From a virus, in IMG/VR virus record IMGVR_UViG_3300047562_002719, positions 1-20,926 of that record: a DNA stretch of 20,926 nucleotides; one strand, 5' to 3'. A program made the translations under genes and the position numbers. The notes below the pieces were generated by a model. It was not told the origin of the DNA. It saw only the letters and a list, made by a program, of their open reading frames with translations, and searched no databases. Shown here piece by piece: positions 6,381-13,332 of the stretch (position 1 is the first letter of the stretch; each line of letters starts with the position of its first letter).

Positions 6381-6536
6381 TTATTCGTCCAGTTCTTCGT
6401 CAGTAACTTCATCATCTATATCAGCACCGCACGCTGGACAGTACACGATATCCTCTGCGGTGTGATCTTCGCTCTTCAATACTACTTTCCCAAAGGCTCC
6501 ACAGTTAGAGCACTCAAATAGTCTAGATTTAGACAT
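6381..6536 (-). CDS. Small zinc-ribbon protein (51 aa)
   Basis: This short ORF starts at ATG 6536 and ends at TAA 6381. It contains two knuckles, C9-S-N-C12-G and C33-P-A-C36-G, which form a plausible four-cysteine zinc ribbon. A very acidic C-terminal tail (DDEVTDEELDE) follows. It lies 12 nt after nrdB in the same operon. Such small ribbons are common in phages; a link to transcription or to the reductase is not shown. The stop codon overlaps an AATAAATA sequence. Confidence 0.8.
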   Translation of the reverse strand: MSKSRLFECSNCGAFGKVVLKSEDHTAEDIVYCPACGADIDDEVTDEELDE

Positions 6537-6548
6537 AAGTAATTTTCC

Positions 6549-7547
6549 TTATACGCCCCAGACTTCCTCCCAGGAGCCGCTTAAAGCTCCCTTCGCATAG
6601 TCGGTAGCTCTGTTTTCGAAGAAGTTTGTATGGGTCGGAGCGTTGATCATCTCTTCGACCCATGGCAACGGGTTAGTTTTTACCTTCATGATGCCCTTTA
6701 GGCCAAGAGAGATAAGGCGACGATCAGTGATATAACGAATGTAGCGTTTAACGTCGTCAGCACTAAGACCGTCCATAGATCCGAGTTTGAAAGCCAAGTC
6801 AATGAATTTATCTTCAAGTTCAACCATTCGTTCAGCGATCTGATAGATCTTTGACTTGAGTTCATCGTTCCAGATCTCCTTATTCTCTTCAACGTAAGTC
6901 CTAAAGAGCTTGATCATAGACTCGGCATGCATGGTTTCATCTACGATGGACCAAGTTACGATCTGACCCATCCCACGCATCTTACCAGTACGCGGGAAGT
7001 TCAACAGCATGATGAATGACGAGAACAACTGCATGCCTTCGGTGAAGGCAGAGAACAACGCGATGTTCTCTGCGATAGACGACTCGTTAGCTGTCAGGTT
7101 AGACCTATTCAAGATGTAGTCATGTTTATCACGCATCTCTTGGTACTCTAAGAACTCGTTGTATGTAGTCTCAGGCATACCAAGAGTTTCGATGAGGTGA
7201 CTATACGCCGCGATATGGAGAGCTTCACGAGCAGCGAATCCTGCAAGCATCATGCGAACTTCAGGCTGTGGGAAGTGAGGAAGGTAGTTGTTGACATAAC
7301 CTCCCGCAACATCGATGTCACCTTGAGTGAAGAACCTAAAGATGTGGGTTAGAAACTTCTTTTCACTGTCAGTAAGCTTATTCTTCCAGTCTTTGACGTC
7401 CTCGATCATAGGGACTTCAGAATGAAGCCAATGGGATTGTTCGTGTTTTAACCATGCCTCATAAAATTGAGGATATTTAAACGGTTTGAAGTAGTCTCTT
7501 TTATCAGTCAATTTTAATTGCTTGAAATGTTTTGAATTTTTAAGCAT
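6549..7547 (-). CDS. nrdB: Ribonucleotide reductase class I beta subunit
   Basis: This is the radical-generating subunit that works with NrdA to make deoxyribonucleotides. Di-iron ligands follow the family: D77 in TQGDIDV, E108 and H111 with the radical tyrosine Y115 (REALHIAAY), E170 (FTEGMQL), and E204/H207 (DETMHAE). Length 332 aa is normal for phage. The first 35 or so codons are markedly more AT-rich than the rest and resemble the upstream homing endonuclease. A second, orphan copy of the N-terminus lies at 8290-8352. ATG 7547 follows AGGAAA and overlaps the endonuclease stop. Confidence 0.95.
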   Translation of the reverse strand: MLKNSKHFKQLKLTDKRDYFKPFKYPQFYEAWLKHEQSHWLHSEVPMIEDVKDWKNKLTDSEKKFLTHIFRFFTQGDIDVAGGYVNNYLPHFPQPEVRMMLAGFAAREALHIAAYSHLIETLGMPETTYNEFLEYQEMRDKHDYILNRSNLTANESSIAENIALFSAFTEGMQLFSSFIMLLNFPRTGKMRGMGQIVTWSIVDETMHAESMIKLFRTYVEENKEIWNDELKSKIYQIAERMVELEDKFIDLAFKLGSMDGLSADDVKRYIRYITDRRLISLGLKGIMKVKTNPLPWVEEMINAPTHTNFFENRATDYAKGALSGSWEEVWGV

Positions 7548-8215
7548 TATTTTTCCTATTATGATTCCAATGTGGGTTTAAACGACCTTTAGCCCAACCT
7601 TCAGGTGCTTCATGTAGCATTTTACACTCTATTCCATTATTGTACCAACTTTTTCCTTTTACGTATGTATTTCCCTTTGAAATTTCCGCCCTTTTTCTTT
7701 TTATCTCTGGGGAATTCATTTTTTCCTTATGTCTTTCTTTTATAGTAGAATCATACATTGGATTATTTGACGTCATTCTTTCTGAATAGGATTTTCTTTT
7801 TTCGAGAGGCATAACATATTTTTCATAAACTCTAGTTTTTCTTGTTTTTGAACCCTTTTCATGAGCTTCATCCATTAGTCCATTTTCCCATCTATATTTT
7901 AGTCTCTTAGCTATTCTAGATTTTTCTTCTTCATCGTGTAATATTCCTGGGGTTGCGATTAAACATTATTTGTAAAAATTTTTCTTTTCCAAAGATTCTA
8001 AATATTCTATTCAACAATTTAGATTCATATTCTCTAGCATCTTCTCTTGGTTTTGTATAAACTACTTCAAAATTTTCTTTGTTTTCCAGAACGTATTTAG
8101 AAGAGGAAAAATATGTTTTCCAAAGATTGGATGGATTAGACTTTTTTCCGTATTGAACACCGATGTAATATTGACCAGTTAATTTATTGCGTAATTTGTA
8201 AATATATGGTTGCAT
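7540..8215 (-). pseudogene. GIY-YIG homing endonuclease gene, frameshifted
   Basis: The 5' reading frame (8215-7931) encodes a GIY-YIG domain (YIYKLRN...YYIGVQYG, with AREYESKLLNR holding the likely catalytic acid). The 3' frame gives DEEEKSRIAKRLKYRW, a NUMOD3-like SERMTSNNPMYD segment and the DNA-binding tail WYNNGIECKMLHEAPEGW. The frames differ by one base. Removing one T near 7962 would join them as ...FLQIMLIATPGIL... into a single protein of about 224 aa, typical of Seg/Mob-type enzymes. Base composition is far more AT-rich than the flanks. It is inserted in the 5' end of nrdB. An inactive gene is likely; programmed frameshifting or a sequencing error cannot be excluded. Confidence 0.85.
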
Positions 8216-8218
8216 ATG

Positions 8219-8277
8219 AAAATCTCCGTTTTAGCCATACTATATTTATCATATGTATGGCTAAAACATGAGATTTT
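8219..8277 (-). promoter_or_regulatory. RBS-sequestering hairpin with late promoter in its loop
   Basis: A 13-bp perfect arm pair (8228-8240 with 8255-8267) is extended by a further 8 bp (8219-8226 with 8270-8277) after a small bulge. In the minus-strand RNA the 3' arm contains GGAG, 8 nt before the endonuclease ATG, so long transcripts would hide the ribosome site. The 14-nt loop contains GATAAATA (8243-8250), a late-promoter octamer. RNA started there (about 8237) lacks the 5' arm and leaves the SD free. T4 I-TevI is controlled in this way. Confidence 0.75.
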
Positions 8278-8289
8278 ATGAAATTATTT

Positions 8290-8352
8290 TTAGTTGAAAG
8301 GACGAAAGTGTGCTCTTGGGTCGGTAAGTTTTAGTTTTGATTTTTTGATCAT
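8290..8352 (-). pseudogene. Orphan 5' fragment of nrdB (20 codons)
   Basis: The ATG at 8352 overlaps the aldolase stop (ATGA) and has AGGAAA upstream, the usual coupling in this operon. The 20 residues include KLKLTDPRAHFRPFN, matching QLKLTDKRDYFKPFK near the start of the intact NrdB. About 13 of 20 residues are identical with one 4-residue gap. The frame stops at TAA right after the codons corresponding to PF-N, just where NrdB continues YPQFYEAW. I read it as the original nrdB start, cut off by the endonuclease insertion. Confidence 0.8.
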
Positions 8353-8993
8353 GTCTTTCCTGCTAGAATAATTTTACAGATGTGTTCTAACCTTTCGATG
8401 TGCTCGAAAGCTCTCCATGGAGATGTGTCTACCGCTATTACACCATGTCTATCCATGCCTACTGCATTATATTCTATCTTGCCATTTTCAGGGTTCAAGC
8501 CGATGTTCTTTACACACGCGTCTGCGAGTTCCTGTGTGATCGGCGGTAGCATAGGAACGCTTGGTGCTACCGTCGTGTATCTGCTTAACTCAGGGAACTG
8601 TTCGGTCACCTTTGAGATGTCGATGCCGCGATACATAGCAGCAACTATATATGTAGGGTGAAGGTGGATCACCACCCTAACTTCAGAGTCAATCTTACGC
8701 TGCAATCCCAAGTGCATAGGTAACTCTCCGCTTGGTTTAAGGTTAGAAGAGATGTCAGTGTATGGCATATCTTCATGACCGTATAAGACGAACGGAGGAG
8801 CAGCGTAACTCGTTTCAGTGAACTTGATCTTCTTGAACATCTCGGGCTGAAGGTTTTGTTTCCTTACCCCAGATGGAGTGACATAGAAGTGATCACGATC
8901 ATGCCAACGGATAGAAGCGTTGCCGTCACGAGCTGTTATCCAGTTACGTGCATACGCTTCTTTAAATATATCACAGATTGTCTCTAGCATCAT
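8349..8993 (-). CDS. Class II aldolase/adducin-family enzyme
   Basis: This 214-aa protein has the zinc-aldolase signature: GNAS at 24-27 (phosphate loop), SGE with E90, HLH with H110 and H112, and DRHG with H183. Together these give the metal site of the L-fuculose-phosphate aldolase / ribulose-phosphate epimerase / methylthioribulose-phosphate dehydratase superfamily. The substrate cannot be set from sequence. It lies between the SNase gene and nrdB inside the nucleotide-precursor operon, so a role in sugar-phosphate or salvage metabolism is possible. ATG 8993 has AAAGG upstream. Confidence 0.85.
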   Translation of the reverse strand: MMLETICDIFKEAYARNWITARDGNASIRWHDRDHFYVTPSGVRKQNLQPEMFKKIKFTETSYAAPPFVLYGHEDMPYTDISSNLKPSGELPMHLGLQRKIDSEVRVVIHLHPTYIVAAMYRGIDISKVTEQFPELSRYTTVAPSVPMLPPITQELADACVKNIGLNPENGKIEYNAVGMDRHGVIAVDTSPWRAFEHIERLEHICKIILAGKT

Positions 8994-9005
8994 ATACCTT
9001 TCTAA

Positions 9006-9455
9006 TCAACACCAGCTTGTCTTTGCTTCACCATAGTATTCACGTGCAAATCCTCTTTGGATAAGTTCGTTCCTTAAACTTCTTCCATCTAGGATGACGT
9101 CTCCTAAGATGCGTCCACCGTACTTATCCCACCCGATGAGAAGCATCTTGTGTGAAGTGGACTGCGCGATCAACGCCTTTGTGAACTCAGTTGCCTTTAG
9201 GCCTCTATCATTCTCAGCAGGACACTTAGCTCTATGACCTTTCTCAGGAGTGTCAACTCCAAAGACTCTGATCGCGAGCTCTTTCTTTAGGGGATCTGGT
9301 AACCAATTAGCACTTATGACTACAGTATCTCCGTCTATGATACGTACGATCTTGATGTCATAAACTACTCCCTTATCTTTCTTCGCAGCGAAGGAGAAGG
9401 TTGCCAGTGATAGTGTTGCAGCTAATACTACTGTCTTTAATACCTTGAAAGCCAT
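9006..9455 (-). CDS. Exported SNase-type (thermonuclease-like) nuclease
   Basis: A clear signal peptide (residues 1-23, KVLKTVVLAATLSLATFSFA) is followed by a staphylococcal-nuclease fold. Residues equivalent to the S. aureus catalytic and calcium set are all present: D41 (IDGDT), R63, D68, T69 and E71 (IRVFGVDTPE), and R115 (GGRILG). The protein should therefore be an active DNA/RNA nuclease in the periplasm or outside the cell. The gene overlaps the thioredoxin gene by 19 nt and has AAGGAA before its ATG. An exported nuclease in a reductase operon is unusual. Confidence 0.88.
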   Translation of the reverse strand: MAFKVLKTVVLAATLSLATFSFAAKKDKGVVYDIKIVRIIDGDTVVISANWLPDPLKKELAIRVFGVDTPEKGHRAKCPAENDRGLKATEFTKALIAQSTSHKMLLIGWDKYGGRILGDVILDGRSLRNELIQRGFAREYYGEAKTSWC

Positions 9456-9682
9456 TGTTCTAGTTCCTTTTTCTGTAAAAGGCCGACTTTCCTCTCTACT
9501 TCGATGTCTCCATCTAGCAAGATCATTGTCGGCACTGACCTGATACCATAATCAATAGCTAGGTCTCCATGCTCGTCGATATCATAGACCTCGATTGGTA
9601 TTTTGGTCTTAATCGTTTCAAGCATAGATGTAAGCATCTTACACGGTCCGCACCAAGATGCGGTAAATCTCAAGATCTTCAT
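9437..9682 (-). CDS. Thioredoxin-like reductant
   Basis: This 81-aa thioredoxin fold protein has WCGPC at 10-14 and the cis-proline loop SVPTM. It probably re-reduces the NrdA C-terminal cysteines, as phage NrdC does. I chose ATG 9682 because GAAGGA lies 7 nt upstream inside the nrdA stop region. An ATG at 9697 would add five residues but has no SD. It is directly downstream of nrdA, which supports the role. It is shorter than E. coli Trx1 (108 aa), like many phage thioredoxins. Confidence 0.88.
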   Translation of the reverse strand: MKILRFTASWCGPCKMLTSMLETIKTKIPIEVYDIDEHGDLAIDYGIRSVPTMILLDGDIEVERKVGLLQKKELEQWLSRY

Positions 9683-9686
9683 GGTG

Positions 9687-11483
9687 TTATCCTTCACAAG
9701 CTAAACACACTTCTTCGGAAGCTAGTGTTTTCATATCTAACTCTTCGATGACTTTTCTCTCGATCTGCTTCGAGATCTTGTCGGCCTTCGCTAACTTTTC
9801 TGATCTGCAATAGTACAGCGTCTTAAGACCTTGCTTCCATGCCATAAAGTGGATAGCATGAAGGTACTTGACGTTCACGTCAGGTCTAAAGAATACGTTA
9901 AGCGATTGAGCTTGATCTATATACTCTTGCCGGTCAGCAGCATGCTGGATCACCCAACGCTGGTCGATCTCCATCGCGGTCTTGAAGACATCTTTGTCCC
10001 AGTCGGTCATCCAATCTAGGTGTTGGACGCTACCGTCATTCGCGATGATGCTTGACCACGTTTCGTTGTACCAGTTAGCTTTATGCTTCTCTGCCTCTTT
10101 CTTGATGATGAGGTCGAGGTACTTGTTCTTGTTTAGGTGAGAACCCGATAGAGTGTCTTGACGATATGCGTTAGCCCGATAAGGTTCAATACTAGGAGAG
10201 GTATTGCCCATAATAATGGAAGAGCTAGCATTAGGAGCGATAGCGAGCATATGAGAGAAGCGTAAGCCAGTACCAGCAGCGTCCGGTGCTTCACCTCTTT
10301 CCAGTCCCAATACTCTATTAGCTTCATCTAGTTGACTCCTGATTTTAGAAAAGATAGACTTGTTGAGTGCTGTCGCGATAGCAGATTCCCAAGGGATATT
10401 CTTTTTCTGTAGAAGAGCATGCCAACCCAACGCACCGATACCGATGCTTCGCTCTCTCATCGCTGAGAACTTAGCTCTCGCGATAGATTCAGGAGCATTG
10501 TCGATGAAATGTTGGAGCACATTATCAAGCATCTCTGCGACGTCCTTAAGGAACATCTTATCATGCTTCCAATCGTCGTAGTATTCCAAGTTAGTTGAGG
10601 ATAGGCAACATACAGCTGTCCTATCCCCATCTGTTGGAAGTATGATCTCGCTGCACAAGTTTGATTGCTTGATCGAGAGGCCAATCTTCTTTTGAAACTC
10701 TGGCATCTTCTTGTTGCTTGTGTCGATGAAGTGGATGTATGGTTCACCTGTAAGCATCCGAGTCTCGATGATACGTTGCCAAAGCTCACGAGCCGAGACG
10801 ACATCCTTAACTACCTTAGAAGCGGGGTCGATCAAAGCCCAATCATCATTTGCGCTAGGGTCGATCATACAAGCTTCGATGATCTTCATGAAATCATCGG
10901 TGATGTTGATACCGTGATGAAGGTTTAGCGTCCTCATGTTAGGATCGCCTGTAGGCTTTCTCATCTCGAGAAATAGAAGTATATCTGGATGAGAAATATT
11001 AAGATAAGCGGCGTAAGAGCCGCGGCGAGTACTGCCTTGACGATAGGCGAGACTTGACGCATCATACGTCCTAAGATGAGGCATGATACCAACAGACTTA
11101 TCATCAGCAGCGCGAATACCCAGTCCGATCCCAACCCCACCTCCTAGCATTGAAAGCCAGTTTACTTCTGACAACGTGTCTACGAGTCCTTCGGCACTGT
11201 CTTCGAGATACGGAAGAAAGCAAGAGATAGGAAGCCCACGCTTAGAACGACCAAAAGATAGAATGGGAGTAGAATAACTAAGCCAATGCTTAGAAGCATA
11301 ATCGTAAAGCCTTTGAGCATGTTCTTGATTACTGCTGAACATCTTTGAAACATATGCAAACCTTTCTTGAGGGGAAGCTTCATCTTCTCTCATGTAAGAT
11401 TCCCGTAGTCTCTTGATCCCAAGCTCATCGAAGAGAGAATCTCTACTATAGTCTACCTTGATACCGTGTACGATCTCGTTCAT
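9687..11483 (-). CDS. nrdA: Ribonucleotide reductase class I alpha subunit
   Basis: The catalytic subunit keeps the active-site set: C88 (PISCF), N275-L-C277-S-E279, C292/C293 (VCCLSS), the radical-transfer pair Y557-Y558 (TLYYCRSEK) and the terminal redox pair CLAC. The GGGVGIGLG and STRRGSYAAY loops are also present. At 598 aa it is about 150 residues shorter than E. coli or T4 NrdA. It begins straight into the catalytic domain, so the N-terminal ATP-cone (dATP shut-off) is absent. It lies 6 nt after thyX and is followed by thioredoxin. Confidence 0.96.
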   Translation of the reverse strand: MNEIVHGIKVDYSRDSLFDELGIKRLRESYMREDEASPQERFAYVSKMFSSNQEHAQRLYDYASKHWLSYSTPILSFGRSKRGLPISCFLPYLEDSAEGLVDTLSEVNWLSMLGGGVGIGLGIRAADDKSVGIMPHLRTYDASSLAYRQGSTRRGSYAAYLNISHPDILLFLEMRKPTGDPNMRTLNLHHGINITDDFMKIIEACMIDPSANDDWALIDPASKVVKDVVSARELWQRIIETRMLTGEPYIHFIDTSNKKMPEFQKKIGLSIKQSNLCSEIILPTDGDRTAVCCLSSTNLEYYDDWKHDKMFLKDVAEMLDNVLQHFIDNAPESIARAKFSAMRERSIGIGALGWHALLQKKNIPWESAIATALNKSIFSKIRSQLDEANRVLGLERGEAPDAAGTGLRFSHMLAIAPNASSSIIMGNTSPSIEPYRANAYRQDTLSGSHLNKNKYLDLIIKKEAEKHKANWYNETWSSIIANDGSVQHLDWMTDWDKDVFKTAMEIDQRWVIQHAADRQEYIDQAQSLNVFFRPDVNVKYLHAIHFMAWKQGLKTLYYCRSEKLAKADKISKQIERKVIEELDMKTLASEEVCLACEG

Positions 11484-11489
11484 TTTTAT

Positions 11490-12143
11490 TTATTCCTTAG
11501 TTACGAATTCTTCTATCATCGGAAATATCGGTTTAATCGCTTCAGCACAAGCTATAGCCACCTCACGGTGTTCTTTCTGTGTACCGTTCCCAGACCTAAG
11601 TTGGATATAGTGAACCCATGAACGAAGAGTCCCATTCATGTACATCCTACTATGAGTGTTACCTTCAGGCAATACTGCACGTGCTTGCTCTTTTGCAATA
11701 CCATGCTCTATAGCCCATGCGTATGCATCCTTTGCCGCATCGATCACTAACTGTTGCTTATCTATCCATCTTTTTTGGAGCAATGTGTCATCGGTGTCGA
11801 TGCTGTTTTGGCGGTTCTTAGTATCTTGCAGACGTGCGTCTCTTGCAGAGAAATCTAAGTCCTTAGTTGGGTCAGCATAACGCTGACTAAACTCTTGGAA
11901 AGAGAAAGAACGGTGACGAAGGATCTGTCGTGCGATGTCACGAGTAGTTTCTATCTCGAGGCATGCTGACACCATCTCAAGCGGAGACCAGTGCTGATGC
12001 TTTATGAGATACCTAACTAGCTTCTCGGCCGTAGCACTGTTGTCTTGATTACTAGGGTTAGAGACTCGAGCAGCATATGCTATCTGCTCGAGCACGTTCC
12101 TACCGCTTTCGTCTGAGGAATAGTTGAATAGTTTAACGCGCAT
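11490..12143 (-). CDS. thyX: Flavin-dependent thymidylate synthase
   Basis: The signature RHRSFSFQEFSQR fits the ThyX consensus RHRxxSxxxxSxR (residues 76-88 from the chosen start). The later segment LRSWVHYIQLR is also typical. The enzyme makes dTMP from dUMP using methylene-tetrahydrofolate, FAD and NADPH. I chose ATG 12143, nine bases after GGAG; a TTG at 12158 would include the SD itself. It is the first gene of the nucleotide operon, behind a TATAAT promoter. Many marine phages use ThyX where T4 has Td. Confidence 0.95.
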   Translation of the reverse strand: MRVKLFNYSSDESGRNVLEQIAYAARVSNPSNQDNSATAEKLVRYLIKHQHWSPLEMVSACLEIETTRDIARQILRHRSFSFQEFSQRYADPTKDLDFSARDARLQDTKNRQNSIDTDDTLLQKRWIDKQQLVIDAAKDAYAWAIEHGIAKEQARAVLPEGNTHSRMYMNGTLRSWVHYIQLRSGNGTQKEHREVAIACAEAIKPIFPMIEEFVTKE

Positions 12144-12181
12144 GATAAAGTGCTCCAATGATTACAAACGTGTGTTAGCGA

Positions 12182-12205
12182 ATTATACCAAAGGAGCTAT
12201 TTATC
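12182..12205 (-). promoter_or_regulatory. Promoter region of thyX-nrd operon
   Basis: TATAAT lies at 12182-12187, about 39 nt before the thyX ATG. GATAAATA, a late-promoter-like octamer, lies at 12198-12205 and overlaps the stop of the upstream gene. No good -35 hexamer is visible, and the extended motif of the 272 and 3843 promoters is absent. Early expression from TATAAT fits the gene content; late use of the octamer is uncertain. Confidence 0.45.
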
Positions 12206-12644
12206 AGTTGAAGATCTTTAGAATTGACGCGCCTGAACTAAGTAATAACATTACGACTGCTGTGATGCCTAAGATGTACCATCTCCAATTCTCTTGGACT
12301 TTCATCCTCTTGTCGAGGTACTTTAGGTCTTGGTTAATTTCATTTTGGATGCTCTTGTGAGCGGCAGAAGAAGCGTCACTGTTTTCTTTCATCCTCTGTT
12401 CAATCTTCTTCTCGACCGCTTCAAGTTTCTCTAAGATCTCACGTGTCTGGGTGGTTATCCTAGAATGAAGATCACGAATCTCGTTTTCTCTCTTGTCACC
12501 AGTCTTCTCGAGAGTATCTAGTCTTTCGTTATGCACAGCGAGAAGCCGAGCGATACTATTGCTCACCTCGCTTATCTTTTCTAGTGAAGAGTCTAGCTTA
12601 TTGACTACACTCTTCAGGACTTCTAGTTCCACTTCGACCGCCAT
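12204..12644 (-). CDS. Coiled-coil protein with C-terminal membrane anchor (146 aa)
   Basis: Residues 1-118 form an almost continuous heptad-rich coiled coil. One membrane segment at about 121-140 (WYILGITAVVMLLLSSGAS) follows, leaving a 6-residue tail. It is a tail-anchored protein probably facing the cytoplasm. It is the last gene of the lysis-side operon, just before the thyX promoter, which makes a lysis-timing or membrane role possible. The family is not recognised. SD AAGGA precedes the ATG. Confidence 0.75.
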   Translation of the reverse strand: MAVEVELEVLKSVVNKLDSSLEKISEVSNSIARLLAVHNERLDTLEKTGDKRENEIRDLHSRITTQTREILEKLEAVEKKIEQRMKENSDASSAAHKSIQNEINQDLKYLDKRMKVQENWRWYILGITAVVMLLLSSGASILKIFN

Positions 12645-12653
12645 CTCTCATCC

Positions 12654-12863
12654 TTACTTCTTTTCAGGCACTTTCGTACCCTCTAGTTTCTTGTGTACCT
12701 TTACTTCTTTGCACACTTTTTTTTCCTTCTGCGTCTTTGGATCTTTTTGCATGACACATACTGTCTTGGTCTTCTTCTCTTCTTTAGCCTTATCTGCGCC
12801 AGTGTCACAGGCAAAGACAGAAGACGAAAATAAGAGTGCTAGAGTTAAAACGATCTTATTCAT
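12654..12863 (-). CDS. Small secreted lysine-rich protein (69 aa)
   Basis: Residues 1-18 form a signal peptide (NKIVLTLALLFSSSVFA) with cleavage likely before C19. VFAC is only a poor lipobox, so a soluble periplasmic protein is as likely as a lipoprotein. The mature part is very lysine-rich with three cysteines (19, 36, 51). No family is recognised. It lies between holin and the coiled-coil protein, so an envelope or lysis-control role is possible. AAGGAAAG precedes the ATG. Confidence 0.7.
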   Translation of the reverse strand: MNKIVLTLALLFSSSVFACDTGADKAKEEKKTKTVCVMQKDPKTQKEKKVCKEVKVHKKLEGTKVPEKK

Positions 12864-12873
12864 TTTTCTTTCC

Positions 12874-13332
12874 TTAGATGAGTGGTTGGCTCGCTTCTGG
12901 AGGAGCTAATTTTCCGCCATAACCAACTTTTACTTCATCGCTTTGTTCTACCTTTGAGCGAGTCATAGGCGCAGAAACTGGCGTAGAAACTGGTGCAGAT
13001 AACAATGGCGTATCTTGCGCTTGTATACCTTGCTGTGTATTTACCGCTGCCCCAGCAATCTTCTCTTGTCCTCTACTCCATGCAGTGATACCTAATACTG
13101 CACCCATCGCCATATGGAACAAACCTGCGCCGATAAGCGTCAATGGTTGCCATTGTCTAAACGCATCGTTGACAGATTCAACTTCCCAAAATTGAACTAC
13201 CGTAAACATGATAGGGAAGATGATAAAATCAAACACGCACACGGTCATGTACATGATAGCCATCATTGGACGCCATTTCTTCTGCATCCAATCTTCTTTT
13301 TCCTTAACTTCTTTCTTATTATCCTTAGCCAT
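12874..13332 (-). CDS. Holin (3TM gene-transfer-agent type, PF11351-like)
   Basis: After a charged N-terminus the protein has WMQKKWRPMMAIMYM and a first membrane segment (about 24-48, with FDFIIFP). The second hydrophobic segment is at about 64-85. The tail of about 65 residues is proline- and serine-rich and hydrophilic. The KWRP...DF...P pattern is that of phage holins. It would form inner-membrane holes that release the endolysin. It overlaps the endolysin gene by 8 nt and has AGGAG before its ATG. Confidence 0.8.
   Translation of the reverse strand: MAKDNKKEVKEKEDWMQKKWRPMMAIMYMTVCVFDFIIFPIMFTVVQFWEVESVNDAFRQWQPLTLIGAGLFHMAMGAVLGITAWSRGQEKIAGAAVNTQQGIQAQDTPLLSAPVSTPVSAPMTRSKVEQSDEVKVGYGGKLAPPEASQPLI

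Noticed and set aside
6378-6385. AATAAATA octamer over the zinc-ribbon stop codon
   Set aside because: It is an 8-mer with a mismatch to TATAAATA, and the downstream GTG gene has a weak SD and no other sign of late expression; kept only as a possibility.
7540-8352. Group I intron in nrdB, as in T4
   Set aside because: The endonuclease stop overlaps the nrdB ATG, leaving no room for the 3' half of an intron core, and the intact nrdB frame already has its own N-terminus and SD.
10133-10327. 64-codon minus-strand ORF with hydrophobic segments
   Set aside because: It lies wholly within nrdA in another frame; the catalytic motifs support nrdA.
11487-11494. AATAAATA late-promoter-like octamer before nrdA
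   Set aside because: A start from it would fall inside the first codons of nrdA, and the gene is already in the thyX operon.
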